A stretch of DNA of 64,000 bases from Arthrobacter globiformis (GCF_030815865.1 NZ_JAUSXI010000001.1:2356001-2420000), one strand, 5' to 3'; positions 16,036-25,407 are shown, numbered from the stretch's first letter. Numbers and translations are program-made. The notes: generated by a model not told the origin, from the letters alone.

Positions 16036-17631
16036 ATGGAGCAACTGGACCAGTCGGCACAGCGGGACGGCTCGAAAGAGGTCGTTGCCGTCATCGAGGC
16101 TGTCATCGGCCGCGCCGGCTACGGATGGGGCGTCCGGGAGCTGGCCGAGGAACTGAACGCCAGCCGAAGCACAGTAAACCGAATACTCAGCAGGCTCGTC
16201 GAGGAACGCCTGGTGACCAGGGACGTCAGTGGCGCCTACATCGTCGGACCTCGGCTGAAGGTCCTGTCCGCAGCGCTTCAGGAAGGCCATCCTCTCTTTG
16301 CCGAGGGGGAAAGAATTCTGACGCGCCTAAGCCGCGCGTCCGGTGCGACAGCGCTGATGGCCGTCGAAAGCGGCAACCCGGAGCAGTGCTTCGTCCTCGC
16401 ATCCGTGGAACCTGACGCGCCCGTCCGGTACACGCTTCCACCTGGTACGAACCTGCCAACCCATGCCGGTGCCCTTGGAATGGCTATCCTCACCCGCCGT
16501 GGGACAGCTGGGCTGCCGGAAGAACTGAAGAAGTACACCGAAGCGTCCATTGACAGCAGGACCCGTATAGAGAATGCCCTGCAGAGCTATGCCACGACGG
16601 GCGCTGTCGTCAGCATCGGCCAGCACATTCCCGACGCCGCCGGCATCGGTGTGCCGTTCACCGTCAACGACCGGCTGTTCGGGTCCCTGTCGCTGTCCCG
16701 GCCGCGGAACGAATTCAAGGAATCAGACATCGAAGCCGGCGCCGAGCTGCTCAGCGAAGCTGCCCGGGAACTCGAATCCCTCCTCACCGACCGCCCCAGC
16801 AACCGGAGGCCGGGGGAGGTTCTGCCTGAAGCCGAATCATCCGCACTCATACAACGGATCGCCGCCATCATCACGGCGTTCTGCTCGGAACCGCTGGCCG
16901 AACTGACGCTGCAGGACCTTTCGAGTTTGTGGGGAACCCGGTCCGTGGCTACCCGCCGACTTGCTGAATCCGCCCGGGATGTGGGGCTGATGACCAGGCT
17001 GGACAACAAAACCTGGACGTCAGGCCCGACGCTGCTGCGCTGGTCATCCTCGCTCGGCTCCGGCCACGATCTTCCTCAATTAGTGGATGAGGATCTGCGC
17101 GGACTCAGCGCACAAACGGGCGAAACCACCACCCTGGCCCTCTACAACCGGGATACGAGCGAGGCCCACATCGGGCGGACAATCGCCGGGGCCCGGAATG
17201 TCCGCTACGTCCTGGAAGAAGGCGAAGAAATTCCATTGACCGCCGGAGCTGCGGGCAAAGCCATCCTCGCCCACCTGCCCGGACACGTAAGCGCCAGGAT
17301 AGGCAAAGAAGCGGGAGTTTCAGAACAAGAGCTTGAGCTTATCCGCTCCCAGGGCTGGGCTGCCACTGACAGTGAACGAGTCCCTGACGCCCACGGCATC
17401 GCCGCGCCATTCTTCGTCAACGGCATCATTCGAGGGTCTGTCACCGTCACGGTCCCCAACCACCGTGTAGCCGGAACCCCACCAACAGAGCTCACCAGCG
17501 CCGTAGTCTCCACGGCCCACCGGCTCTCACGCCTGCTCACCGTCAAAAGCGCAAGGCTGCCCGCCGCGCATGAAGGCAAACCCGGAGAGCTGGAATCTGA
17601 ACGCGACGCCGTCTTCGCTGGCGCGCAATAA
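16036..17631 (+). CDS. Double-length IclR-family regulator (two tandem IclR units)
   Basis: At 531 residues this is about twice the usual IclR length (250-280). Residues about 15-68 hold an HTH (VRELAEELNASRSTVNRILS) followed by an IclR effector domain to about 255 (PPGTNLPTHAGALGMAIL ... AAGIGVPF). A second, weaker HTH-like part (about 275-330, LTLQDLSSLWGTRSVATRRL) precedes a second effector domain (IPLTAGAAGKAILAHLPG ... AHGIAAPFF). It is divergent from the MHS/dehydrogenase/rraA operon with a palindrome between, so it probably controls that operon in response to its substrate. Covalent duplication means one chain could act as a dimer. Confidence 0.87.
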   Translation: MEQLDQSAQRDGSKEVVAVIEAVIGRAGYGWGVRELAEELNASRSTVNRILSRLVEERLVTRDVSGAYIVGPRLKVLSAALQEGHPLFAEGERILTRLSRASGATALMAVESGNPEQCFVLASVEPDAPVRYTLPPGTNLPTHAGALGMAILTRRGTAGLPEELKKYTEASIDSRTRIENALQSYATTGAVVSIGQHIPDAAGIGVPFTVNDRLFGSLSLSRPRNEFKESDIEAGAELLSEAARELESLLTDRPSNRRPGEVLPEAESSALIQRIAAIITAFCSEPLAELTLQDLSSLWGTRSVATRRLAESARDVGLMTRLDNKTWTSGPTLLRWSSSLGSGHDLPQLVDEDLRGLSAQTGETTTLALYNRDTSEAHIGRTIAGARNVRYVLEEGEEIPLTAGAAGKAILAHLPGHVSARIGKEAGVSEQELELIRSQGWAATDSERVPDAHGIAAPFFVNGIIRGSVTVTVPNHRVAGTPPTELTSAVVSTAHRLSRLLTVKSARLPAAHEGKPGELESERDAVFAGAQ

Positions 17632-17824
17632 GCCATGCCTGGTTCACGGCGCGAAAGAGTCCGCTACAGCTGAAGTCAGTGCGGCTTTAGCGGCTATCCA
17701 CGGTGGAGCGGAGAATCAGTTCCTACGGCTTCCGCAGTCCGCCAAGGAGTTTTTGTCAGGTTGGGGTGTACTCCATCCGTACGTGGCCGCTCTTGGCGCC
17801 GAAACCTTTCAGCCGGGCTCATCA

Positions 17825-17852
17825 GAAGGGTAGACGCGCGCGTCTACCCTTC
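17825..17852. other. 28-bp perfect palindrome in a gene-free stretch
   Basis: GAAGGGTAGACGCG (17825-17838) is followed immediately by its exact reverse complement (17839-17852). With no loop it can be a cruciform, a protein-binding site or, less well, a terminator for the IclR gene that ends 194 bases earlier. The rest of 17632-18201 holds no recognisable gene or RNA. Confidence 0.6.
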
Positions 17853-18201
17853 CGACGGAGGGGAGTCACTGAGGTCCGTTTTCCTGCATCCCGTGTGCGA
17901 TGATCCCCGCTGGCAGGTGGCGTCCGCTCAAGCCACCCTCAGTGGTCCTTATCTCAGACAAGGCACCTTACCTCTCATCCGAATCCTGGGGCAGGGGTGG
18001 TCCGGGAGTGTCGCAGTGGAGGGACCGTCATGTGCGACTCAAGTGGTGCCCAGGAATGTGGGCATTGATAAGACACTTATACGTCGCCGGGCGATTCCAG
18101 CCGTAGCCATATGATGTGAAAGCAGGAAACCCAGAAGGGGCGTGTGGAAGCCCTGATCAAAGTCGTCCAGACGAAGCATCCGACACAGCCGACGCCCGTT
18201 T

Positions 18202-18654
18202 TTAGTGCGCGTACCCGGCGGCCGTTTCGGTGAGCGTTTTGCCCTTGGTCTCGGGGGCGAGCCACTGGGACAGTCCGGCGCCGGCGAGAGCTATACCGGC
18301 GGCGATCAGCATAGTGGGACGGGCTCCGAGGTTTTCCATGGACATGGGAAGCAGGAAGGTGCCGATACCAGCCCCGACGCGGCTTACAGCGGCGGCGAAG
18401 CCTGTTCTGATCCCCCTAATCTCGGTTAGGAAGACCTCGCCGGGGTAGACGTTCGTCAACGTGTTATACACGGCGTTGAAGAACGAAAAGACCAGGAACA
18501 GGGTCAGCACGACGGGAGCCGGCGCGCCTGCCCACAGTCCGATGATCCCGAGGACCATTGCGCACCGGCAGTCGTAGGTGCCGTCGCGGCCGGTGCTAGC
18601 GGCCATCTGCTCAAAAGCGCTAACCGGGATTTTTGCTGCGTCCGAACGGGGCAC
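18202..18654 (-). pseudogene. C-terminal remnant of an MFS sugar-type transporter
   Basis: About 120 residues match only the last membrane segments of a sugar-porter-type MFS protein: LFLVFSFFNAVYNTLTNVYP, then GEVFLTEIRG, a glycine-rich helix and a final PETKGKTLTE. That PETKG motif marks the C-terminal tail of sugar porters. The N-terminal 300 or so residues are missing and the first about 30 codons look random. No neighbouring gene completes it. It is a decayed fragment. Confidence 0.72.
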
Positions 18655-18698
18655 TCAGGCTACTCGGTCACAGCGGGTCGCTCGATGGTTTCAGGGGT

Positions 18699-19046
18699 TC
18701 AGGGGTTTAAGGGCAGGAAGAGGACGGTGTAGATCCCGAGGAGGGACAGGATGACCACGCTTGCGGCCACGGCAGTCGTGGAAGCGATGTCCGGGGGCAT
18801 GTGTTCGTGGTTAATGCCGTGGATGGCGCGGTGAAAGCGGCGTTTACGGGTGAAGTTGATGGCGGTTGCAGTGAGGATGGCGGCCGCGACAAGGGTTCCC
18901 ACGAACCAGCCATGGTGGGGCAGCCAGCGCAGAAAGACTGCCGCGGCGACGACCATCGAGAGGGTGGTGCGCCCCCACGCGAGGTCGGTGCGCTCCGGCT
19001 GCAGCCCGCCGTCCCCGTGTCTGGGACGGTGCCGTGGTGCCGGCAT
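18699..19046 (-). CDS. DUF202 membrane protein
   Basis: The 115-residue protein has the DUF202 start pattern, LQPERTDLAWGRTTLSMVVA, then three hydrophobic segments (about 28-44, 48-64 and 90-110). DUF202 proteins are small inner-membrane proteins of unknown function. It follows a second DUF202 gene (19050-19451) by 3 bases, so the two are cotranscribed and may form a heteromer. No catalytic residues are visible. Confidence 0.82.
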   Translation of the reverse strand: MPAPRHRPRHGDGGLQPERTDLAWGRTTLSMVVAAAVFLRWLPHHGWFVGTLVAAAILTATAINFTRKRRFHRAIHGINHEHMPPDIASTTAVAASVVILSLLGIYTVLFLPLNP

Positions 19047-19049
19047 GGC

Positions 19050-19451
19050 TTAATTCGGCCTGGCAAGGACGAAGATGACCATGATAACCGCGACGAGAGC
19101 GGCGCCGACAGCCAGGAGCGGCGCGATCCAGGGCAGGGGCAGTGGTGTTTTGGAGCGCATGGCGCGCTCGACGTTAACCCAGCGGAAGAACGAGCCGCCG
19201 CCGATAAGAAGGGCCAGTGCGAGCAGCAGCACGGAGATGCTCTTGCGCAGTTCCGGGCCGAAGAAATCGGCCATGAACGCCTCGATAGCGACGGCGCCGG
19301 CGAGCATTGCGAGTGAAGTGCGGATCCAGGCCAGGAACGTGCGCTCGTTGGCCAGCGTGAACCGGGGATCCGGTTCACTGCCGCCGCGCAGGATCCGGGC
19401 AGAAAGACTGCCCCGCCCGCCGCTTCCCGGGGTCTTAGTGTCGTTAGTCAT
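19050..19451 (-). CDS. YidH-type DUF202 membrane protein
   Basis: The 133-residue protein has a polar N-terminus, the DUF202 core FTLANERTFLAWIRTSLAML, and three membrane segments (about 46-64, 70-88 and 110-130). It resembles E. coli YidH, whose role is unknown. It is the first gene of a two-gene operon with the other DUF202 protein. The roughly 290 bases between it and the gene at 19740 contain nothing I can identify. Confidence 0.85.
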   Translation of the reverse strand: MTNDTKTPGSGGRGSLSARILRGGSEPDPRFTLANERTFLAWIRTSLAMLAGAVAIEAFMADFFGPELRKSISVLLLALALLIGGGSFFRWVNVERAMRSKTPLPLPWIAPLLAVGAALVAVIMVIFVLARPN

Positions 19452-19739
19452 AGCCGGTTAGCCTTCCTTAGTCCAAATCCCGGGCGCTTACTTAAAGCGC
19501 CACAATGCTCAGTCCACAGCCACGGTGCAGAAACCGCAGCTTCCGGAGGAGGATCCTGCAGTATTGGAGGTCATGCCGCCACGGTAACGGTTGCGCTAGG
19601 AGTCGTGGCAAAGGCAGGAACCGCCACGCATCACACGGCCCGCCGCTTCCCTTGGACGGTGATATTGATAGGTGGCGTGAGGCTTCACGCTCGGCATCGG
19701 TGCCCGGTGAGTGGCGACGTCGTAGGGTCTGTTGAGTGG

Positions 19740-20042
19740 CTACTGGTGTTGTTGACGGATGAGCCCGAAGGGTACCTCTGGGTGCGCGCGGACTATGTAA
19801 TGCCCTGGGCCGGTTCTGGTAATCATGATGCCCGTCTGATGACGAGCGGCCGCCTCCCGGACTGCCGCGACTGCGTCATCGAGTGTTCCGTCCACCTCTG
19901 AATGCCTATGCACCGTGACTTCAACCATGCCCGGTGATGTGTCCCGTGTCGTGGCTACGCGAACAGAAATGTTGGTCGCGCCAGCACCTGCACTTAGCGG
20001 CCTGCCCACACCAAAGGGAAGGGCCGGTACCGAGTTCGTCAC
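19740..20042 (-). CDS. Small hypothetical protein coupled to a PNPOx-like gene
   Basis: The 100-residue product starts at GTG 20042, which overlaps the stop of the preceding gene by four bases (GTGA), a strong sign of a real, translationally coupled gene. The sequence has a TVHRHSEVDGTLDDAVAAVR segment and an ending with HYIVRAHPEVPFGLIRQQ, and no membrane helix or known catalytic motif. I do not recognise the family. It may be a partner of the PNPOx-like protein. Confidence 0.6.
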   Translation of the reverse strand: MTNSVPALPFGVGRPLSAGAGATNISVRVATTRDTSPGMVEVTVHRHSEVDGTLDDAVAAVREAAARHQTGIMITRTGPGHYIVRAHPEVPFGLIRQQHQ

Positions 20043-20488
20043 GCGACGGTCTGGTCTTCAGGGTGCGGGGTGGCTCGGAAGATGTCGCTGTTGTCGATTT
20101 CCGCGGACCAGTCTTCGATCCAGACTCTGACGGCGGTCCTTTTATCGCGTTTCGCGTACGGGCCGCCAAAGTAGTGGGTGGTCATGGCATCGATGATGAC
20201 AAGGTTCTCGTCGTCGAGGAATTCCACCGCGGTCCCCTGGATCGTGACGGCCTTGGTCCAGTCGTCACGGCCGAGGATGGTGATCGAGGTGCGCGGGTCG
20301 GCGCGGAGGTGCCCGAGGCGGCCACCGCGGGAGTTGCCGGCGGCAATGCTCAGGAGGATGTGTTCGGCGTCCTGGGCGAGGTAGACGATCTGGACTGTCA
20401 CCGGGCGCCCGTCGGGGGCGACGGTGGCCATTACGGCAGGGTTGGGCTGGGACACGAATTCGAGGACTTCCGGGGTCAGAGCAGGCAT
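20039..20488 (-). CDS. Pyridoxamine 5'-phosphate oxidase-family (FMN/F420-binding) protein
   Basis: From ATG 20488 the 149-residue protein is a split-barrel flavin-binding domain. It begins LTPEVLEFVSQPNPAVMATV and continues with APDGRPVTVQIVYL, then GRLGHLRADPRTSITILGRD. The family includes F420-dependent reductases and heme-utilization proteins; actinobacterial members with this layout are often F420-linked. GAAAGG lies 10 bases before the start. Its stop overlaps the next gene. It lies 91 bases downstream of the TetR stop. Confidence 0.8.
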   Translation of the reverse strand: MPALTPEVLEFVSQPNPAVMATVAPDGRPVTVQIVYLAQDAEHILLSIAAGNSRGGRLGHLRADPRTSITILGRDDWTKAVTIQGTAVEFLDDENLVIIDAMTTHYFGGPYAKRDKRTAVRVWIEDWSAEIDNSDIFRATPHPEDQTVA

Positions 20489-20579
20489 GAGAATGCGCCT
20501 TTCGGGAGGAGGATACGTGAGATCGGGCCTGGGCGGCTGCTGAGGCGTTTGGGGGAAGACCCTGGGGCCCCGGCCGGGG

Positions 20580-21221
20580 TCAGCGCTGGGGAGTTCCCCA
20601 GGTGGATCGGAGCCCGTGGAGGTACACGCGGAGCTCGGCGACCATGGACATGGTGTGGGGTTCGGCGACCCATTGTTGCTGGAGGCCGTCAAGCACGGCG
20701 ATGGTGTTCCGGACGATCGCTTCGACGGGCGCGTCGGGGAGAATTTCGCCCGTCTTTTGCCCGTGCTCGACCGCTTGGGTGAGCCAGGACCGGATGCTGC
20801 GGTAGTGGTTCAGCATCCACTCGTGGGCGGGATGGGCAGGTTCGGTGGCCTCGGCGGAGATGCGCACGAAGAGCCCGATCCATTCCGGGCGGGTGGAGTT
20901 CCTGGCCACGAGCGCGACGAGGGAGTCGAGGGCCGCCCAGCCCATGGGCGCGTCCCCTTCGCCGAAAAGGAACTCGCTGTCTTCCTTCTCGCGCTGTTCC
21001 AGCACGGCGGATAGAAGCGCGGACTTGTTCGGGAAGTGGTGCAGCAGGCCGGACTGGGACAGGCCGGTGCGGAGTGCGACCTCGGCAATTGAGGTCTTGT
21101 TGTACCCGCTTGCGGAGAACAGCTCAATCGCTGCCATGACGGCTTTGGCCCGGGCGGCATCGCCGGCCTTCCCGGCGCGGGTACGCTCGCGCTCGATACG
21201 ATATCCAGGGGGAAATGACAT
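20580..21221 (-). CDS. TetR-family transcriptional regulator
   Basis: The 213-residue protein has an N-terminal TetR HTH (about residues 25-75: ELFSASGYNKTSIAEVALR, then LSQSGLLHHFPNKSALL) and a helical ligand domain. It is the third gene of an operon after a sugar transporter and a beta-glucosidase, starting 3 bases after the glucosidase stop. A 20-bp palindrome at the operon promoter (25087) is a natural binding site, so it probably represses its own operon until a glycoside or sugar is present. Confidence 0.88.
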   Translation of the reverse strand: MSFPPGYRIERERTRAGKAGDAARAKAVMAAIELFSASGYNKTSIAEVALRTGLSQSGLLHHFPNKSALLSAVLEQREKEDSEFLFGEGDAPMGWAALDSLVALVARNSTRPEWIGLFVRISAEATEPAHPAHEWMLNHYRSIRSWLTQAVEHGQKTGEILPDAPVEAIVRNTIAVLDGLQQQWVAEPHTMSMVAELRVYLHGLRSTWGTPQR

Positions 21222-21224
21222 TCG

Positions 21225-23666
21225 CTAGGCCTCCTGCCTGACGTCGAGTTGGTGCTTGATCCGGATGTCGCCCAAGCCGCGGGCGATGGCGAGGGTGCCG
21301 CCGTTTAGCGGGAGCCATGCCTGGCCTGCTGGGTCCCAGACGCGCTGGGTGCGGGGGTCGCACTTGATGCGAACATTACCGTTCTCGCCGGGGCCGAGGG
21401 AAACCTGGGCCCATCCGATCAGCCGTGCCGGCTCGTCCGGGCCTTCCGGGATGAGGTAAGCCTGCACGGTCTCCTTCCCCTGGCGGGATCCGGTGTTACT
21501 CAGCGCGACGGTGACTTCGGTGACGGCAGGGCCGTCCTCGCCGGTGATTGCGGCCGTGGTGTAGCCCCAGGTCGTGTAGCCGAGGCCGTGTCCGAACCAG
21601 AACATCGGCTCGGTTCCGGCGGCGTGCCATCCCCGGTAGCCGACGCGGGTCCCCTCGGCATAGACAAGCTGGCCCTCGGTTGGCGTTGTGGACCAGGCGG
21701 GTCCGTCGCCGTCGCGGGCGGGAAAGGTGGTGACCAGGCGGCCTGCCGGTTCGATATCCCCGGTGAGGGCGGCCGCGACGGCGTCACCGGCCTCTTGGCC
21801 GGGGAGCCCGGCGAAGAGGACGGCGTCGACGTCGTCGAGCCAGGGCATCAGGACCGGCGTTGCGGCGTTGACCACGACGACGGTGCGCGGGGCGACGGCG
21901 GCCACGGCGGCCACGAGGGCGTCCTGCTCTCCGGGCAGGGCGAGGGTCTTTTTGTCCTGGCCCTCTGTTTCCTGCTCCTGGGTGTTGCCTACGATGACGA
22001 TCGCGGTGTCTGCATGGGCGGCGGCTTCCACGGCCTCCCTTATCGCCGCGGCGGCCGCCCTGGGAGCGGCGGTGAGGACGAGCCCGATGATACGCATCTC
22101 AAAGTGCGGGCCCGTGGTGGCGGTGATCCGTGTCCCTGGTTCGAGGGCGACGACGGAGGCGTGGCTCTTGGGGCGATGAAGACCACCGCCGGGGCCCTGA
22201 TGGGGGGTGACGGTGAACGACTCGTGGTGGCCTGAAGCGCTCAGGCTCCAGTCTCCCGGGCCGATGACTCCGACGCGCATCCTCGTAGGGGCGGGGAGCG
22301 CGACGTCGGCGGAGAGCTCGATCCGGGCGGCGCCGGCAAGCCACCCGTCTTCGGCGACCTCGAGTTCGGCCAGATCAAAGTGGCGGGATTCGATGACGTG
22401 ACCGCGCTCGTCCAACGCGCGGACCCGCATACCTGGTGTGCCTGTCTCCGGGTCGCGGACGAGGGAGGGCGGTGCCGCCATGAGCCTAGTGCGTGTCTCG
22501 ACGCCGTCGACGACCGTTACGCTGTCACTTCCGAGGGCGGCTGTGAGGCCGTCGCCGATGCTGACCACGTGCGGGGGGCGGACACGGGCGGAACCGCCGC
22601 CCTGGGCGACGGTGTCGGTGGCGTGCCGGCCGATTATAGCGACCGTTCCAGTCTCAGGGGCGAGGGGGAGGACGCCACTGTCGTTTTTGAGCACCGTCAT
22701 GCCCTCGGCTGAGATCCGGCGCAGCTGCTCGCGGCGCAACTCGCCATCCGGGCGGGGGACCGCGGTGGGCCAGCTGCGGGACCCGGCGAAGGCGCCGACG
22801 CGTGCGGCGAGCCGCAGGAGGCGGCGGACGTGGTCATCGATGGTCTCCTCGCTCACGGCGCCGGCGCGGACGGCTTTCTCGAGCGAGGTGCTCCAGACCG
22901 TCTCTGGGCCGGGCATGACCAGGTCAAGGCCGGCGTTGGCGCTCTCGGCGGCCCGCTTGGTAGCGAACCAGTCGGATATGACCAGCCCGTCGAAGCCCCA
23001 CTCGCCCTTGAGGATCAGGTTGATGAGCCCGTCGTGCTCGGTGGCGCTGGTGCCGTTGACGCTGTTGTAGGAGGCCATGACGGTCCACGGGTGGGCATCG
23101 TGATCTACGATCTCGAACGGCAGCAAGTACAGCTCACGCAGGGCCCGCTCGTCCACAATGCAGTCGACCGTCGTTCGCTGGGTCTCGGATTCGTTGGCAA
23201 GGAAGTGCTTGGGAGATGCGCCGATGCCCCTGCGCTGGAGAGATTTCACGTACGCGGCTGCAAGAATGCCCGTGAGGTAGGGGTCCTCACTGAAGCACTC
23301 GAAGAGCCTTCCGCCGAGCGGGGTGCGGTGAAGGTTGATGGTCGGGCCCAGGACAACATGGCTCTTCTGGTCCATCGCCTCCTCCGCAAGGATCCCCCCG
23401 ACTTCGGCGAGGACTTCGGGGTCCCAGGTTTGAGCCAGGAGGGTCGCGTTCGGGAGCAGGCAGCTCTCACGGCCGCCCACGACCTCCTCGCCGCGGACCC
23501 CGGTGGGCCCGTCGGACATCACGATTTCCTCGAGGCCGATGGCAGCATCAGCGTGGAGGCTGAACATCCTCGCCCCCGAGAGGAGGCGGATCTTCGCCGC
23601 GAGGTCGAGGGAGCGGATGGCGTTCTCGACGGCGTCCTCCGTGAGGGTCTGAGTCGTGGCGTTCAC
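21225..23666 (-). CDS. Glycoside hydrolase family 3 beta-glucosidase
   Basis: The start is GTG 23666, set by AAGGAGG five bases upstream. The 813-residue protein has the GH3 N-terminal barrel with the nucleophile Asp232 in VISDWF, the KHFLANESE loop, a middle insert of about 140 residues resembling a PA14 domain, the GH3 C-terminal domain (AIIGRHA ... VVVNAATPVLMPW), and a FnIII-like end (VTVALSNTGSRQGKETVQ). There is no signal peptide, so it should act in the cytosol on glycosides imported by the neighbouring transporter. Confidence 0.92.
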   Translation of the reverse strand: MNATTQTLTEDAVENAIRSLDLAAKIRLLSGARMFSLHADAAIGLEEIVMSDGPTGVRGEEVVGGRESCLLPNATLLAQTWDPEVLAEVGGILAEEAMDQKSHVVLGPTINLHRTPLGGRLFECFSEDPYLTGILAAAYVKSLQRRGIGASPKHFLANESETQRTTVDCIVDERALRELYLLPFEIVDHDAHPWTVMASYNSVNGTSATEHDGLINLILKGEWGFDGLVISDWFATKRAAESANAGLDLVMPGPETVWSTSLEKAVRAGAVSEETIDDHVRRLLRLAARVGAFAGSRSWPTAVPRPDGELRREQLRRISAEGMTVLKNDSGVLPLAPETGTVAIIGRHATDTVAQGGGSARVRPPHVVSIGDGLTAALGSDSVTVVDGVETRTRLMAAPPSLVRDPETGTPGMRVRALDERGHVIESRHFDLAELEVAEDGWLAGAARIELSADVALPAPTRMRVGVIGPGDWSLSASGHHESFTVTPHQGPGGGLHRPKSHASVVALEPGTRITATTGPHFEMRIIGLVLTAAPRAAAAAIREAVEAAAHADTAIVIVGNTQEQETEGQDKKTLALPGEQDALVAAVAAVAPRTVVVVNAATPVLMPWLDDVDAVLFAGLPGQEAGDAVAAALTGDIEPAGRLVTTFPARDGDGPAWSTTPTEGQLVYAEGTRVGYRGWHAAGTEPMFWFGHGLGYTTWGYTTAAITGEDGPAVTEVTVALSNTGSRQGKETVQAYLIPEGPDEPARLIGWAQVSLGPGENGNVRIKCDPRTQRVWDPAGQAWLPLNGGTLAIARGLGDIRIKHQLDVRQEA

Positions 23667-23715
23667 GCTGACCTCCTTGGTCTTCGTTGTGGATTGCCTG
23701 GTCGTAGACACCTGT

Positions 23716-25017
23716 TCAGCGCACCTTCTTCACGGGGAGGATCGCAAGGGCTCCGAGCAGGGCGATGCCGGCGGCCACAGCGAGCATGAGGTCATAGCCG
23801 CCCCCGCCGGCAGCCAGCAGGGCGGCCGACAGGCCCGGGGCCAGGGCCTGGGGCGCCGCAACGGCGATGTTGAACACGCCGAGGTCCTTGGCTGTGTCGT
23901 CCGGGTTGGGCAGGACGTCCACGACAAGGGCGAGGTCAACGGCGACGTAGATGCCGAAACCCATGCCGATAACGGCCTCGGCCCAGTAGAACCCTGAGGT
24001 AGAGCTTGCTGTGCTGAGCATCCACGTGCCGATGCCGAAGACTACGGCCGAAGCCCAGATGAAGACCTTCCGTCGGGCCAGCCGGTCGGACAGCCAGCCC
24101 GCGACCTGACCGGCGGCCATGAGCGTCAGAGTGTAGATGAGCACACCGGTCGCCAGCGTGCTGGCCGCCTCGGCCCTGGGCAGGTGTAGGTCCTGCTGCA
24201 GATAAAGGAGCCGGAAGGTGACGAACATGAACATCGCGAGTACCACAAGAAAGCGGGAGACCCAGGCGAAGGCGAAGTCAGGGTGCCGGCGTGGGTTGAC
24301 CCAGAACGTCTTCAACGCCGTGCGCAGCCCACCCTCCGACTTGGGCCGGCGGGCCATGGGCTTGTCCGGCAGCACGAACGCGAAGATGAGCACCAGCGCT
24401 AGCGAAACCGTTCCGGGGACCAGGAAGAGCAGGAGCATGTTCGCCCCGAGGAACGCGGCGGAGTAGGCCGCCCCGAGGCTGGCGGCCTGCTGGGCGATGC
24501 CGATCATGCCGCTGACCTTGCCGCGCTGCCAAGTGGGAATCTGGTCCGCCAGGGTTGCGGTGTGAGCCGCGACGGCGGCATTGCCGAGGGCTTGGGCAAG
24601 GAACCAGCCGAGGCCCAAGACGACTGCGTTAGGCGCGGCTGCGATGAGCGTGAGGCTGGCCAGCAGGCCCACCGCCCCGAAGACCAGCCACGGCCGGCGG
24701 CGGCCGAAACGCCCGACAGTCCGGTCGCTGAGACGGCCGAAGACCGGGTCGAACAGCAGAGCGGCAAACGCGCCCATCGAGACGACAGCCCCGAGCGTCC
24801 CGGCCACTTCCGGCTGGGGAACAAGGGTCTGAACCTTGAGCGTCATGCCCGCCACGATCGGGGTGAAGAGGGCCAGCATCAGACCGAGCCGGGCGGCCAC
24901 CATGGTGGCAATGACACGGACGGGGGCCTTCTCGACGGGGATAGGTGCGGGCGAGCTGGACAGCGACGTCGTCGCTCCGTGTCCGGCGCCGGGATCAGAC
25001 ACAACCATGGGTCTCAT
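23716..25017 (-). CDS. MFS transporter, sugar/glycoside type
   Basis: About 433 residues with 12 membrane segments. FDPVFGRLSDRTVGRFGRRR in the first cytoplasmic loop resembles SLC45/GPH-like sugar transporters. It is the first gene of the operon with the beta-glucosidase (49-base gap) and TetR regulator, so it probably imports a beta-glucoside. ATG 25017 is used; an adjoining GTG at 25020 and an ATG at 25005 are alternatives. A palindrome lies about 70 bases upstream. Confidence 0.86.
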   Translation of the reverse strand: MRPMVVSDPGAGHGATTSLSSSPAPIPVEKAPVRVIATMVAARLGLMLALFTPIVAGMTLKVQTLVPQPEVAGTLGAVVSMGAFAALLFDPVFGRLSDRTVGRFGRRRPWLVFGAVGLLASLTLIAAAPNAVVLGLGWFLAQALGNAAVAAHTATLADQIPTWQRGKVSGMIGIAQQAASLGAAYSAAFLGANMLLLFLVPGTVSLALVLIFAFVLPDKPMARRPKSEGGLRTALKTFWVNPRRHPDFAFAWVSRFLVVLAMFMFVTFRLLYLQQDLHLPRAEAASTLATGVLIYTLTLMAAGQVAGWLSDRLARRKVFIWASAVVFGIGTWMLSTASSTSGFYWAEAVIGMGFGIYVAVDLALVVDVLPNPDDTAKDLGVFNIAVAAPQALAPGLSAALLAAGGGGYDLMLAVAAGIALLGALAILPVKKVR

Positions 25018-25086
25018 CACTTTCTTCGTGCGGTGGGGGAGTCGAACTTCAAGAGTTCAACGTGACGAGAACCACTCTAGCACCTG

Positions 25087-25106
25087 CAGACCGAGTACTC
25101 GGTCTG
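25087..25106. promoter_or_regulatory. 20-bp perfect palindrome, candidate TetR operator
   Basis: CAGACCGAGTACTCGGTCTG at 25087-25106 is perfectly symmetric. It lies before the transporter / beta-glucosidase / TetR operon, at promoter distance. TetR proteins bind such palindromes, and the operon encodes one. Confidence 0.72.
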
Positions 25107-25308
25107 TTTATCTAACCGTTATCTGGAGTTCTTTGACAGCCGAATTCGCCGAAGCCGGGCGAAGTTGGCTTTCGTGGGGACAGAAGCTGGATCTTCGCCC
25201 CGTCGCTGGCCCAATTCCAGGTAGCCAGGGTCGAAACTGGAAAGACTGCGTACGGCTTGAGGTAAACAAGATCACTTTCCCTAGGCCCCTCAGCGTGCAC
25301 TTTTAGGA

Positions 25309-25407
25309 TTCGTCGAGAAGAACTTCGATGACAAGGGCTTCAGCCTTTGGGAGATGCGCGGCGGGGCGCAGTACTTCACCCGCTCCCCGGTGATGATGTG
25401 GGGCCGC
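25309..25407 (+). pseudogene. Short remnant of a GH15-type glucoamylase gene
   Basis: About 33 codons read FVEKNFDDKGFSLWEMRGG, followed by AQYFTRSPVMMWG. This matches the GH15 pattern G-x-W-E-x-R-G-x-x-x-x-F-x-x-S-x-V-M-x-W. Nothing before or after continues the homology, so it is a fragment of a deleted gene. The remaining bases of 25107-25814 show no gene. Confidence 0.5.
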
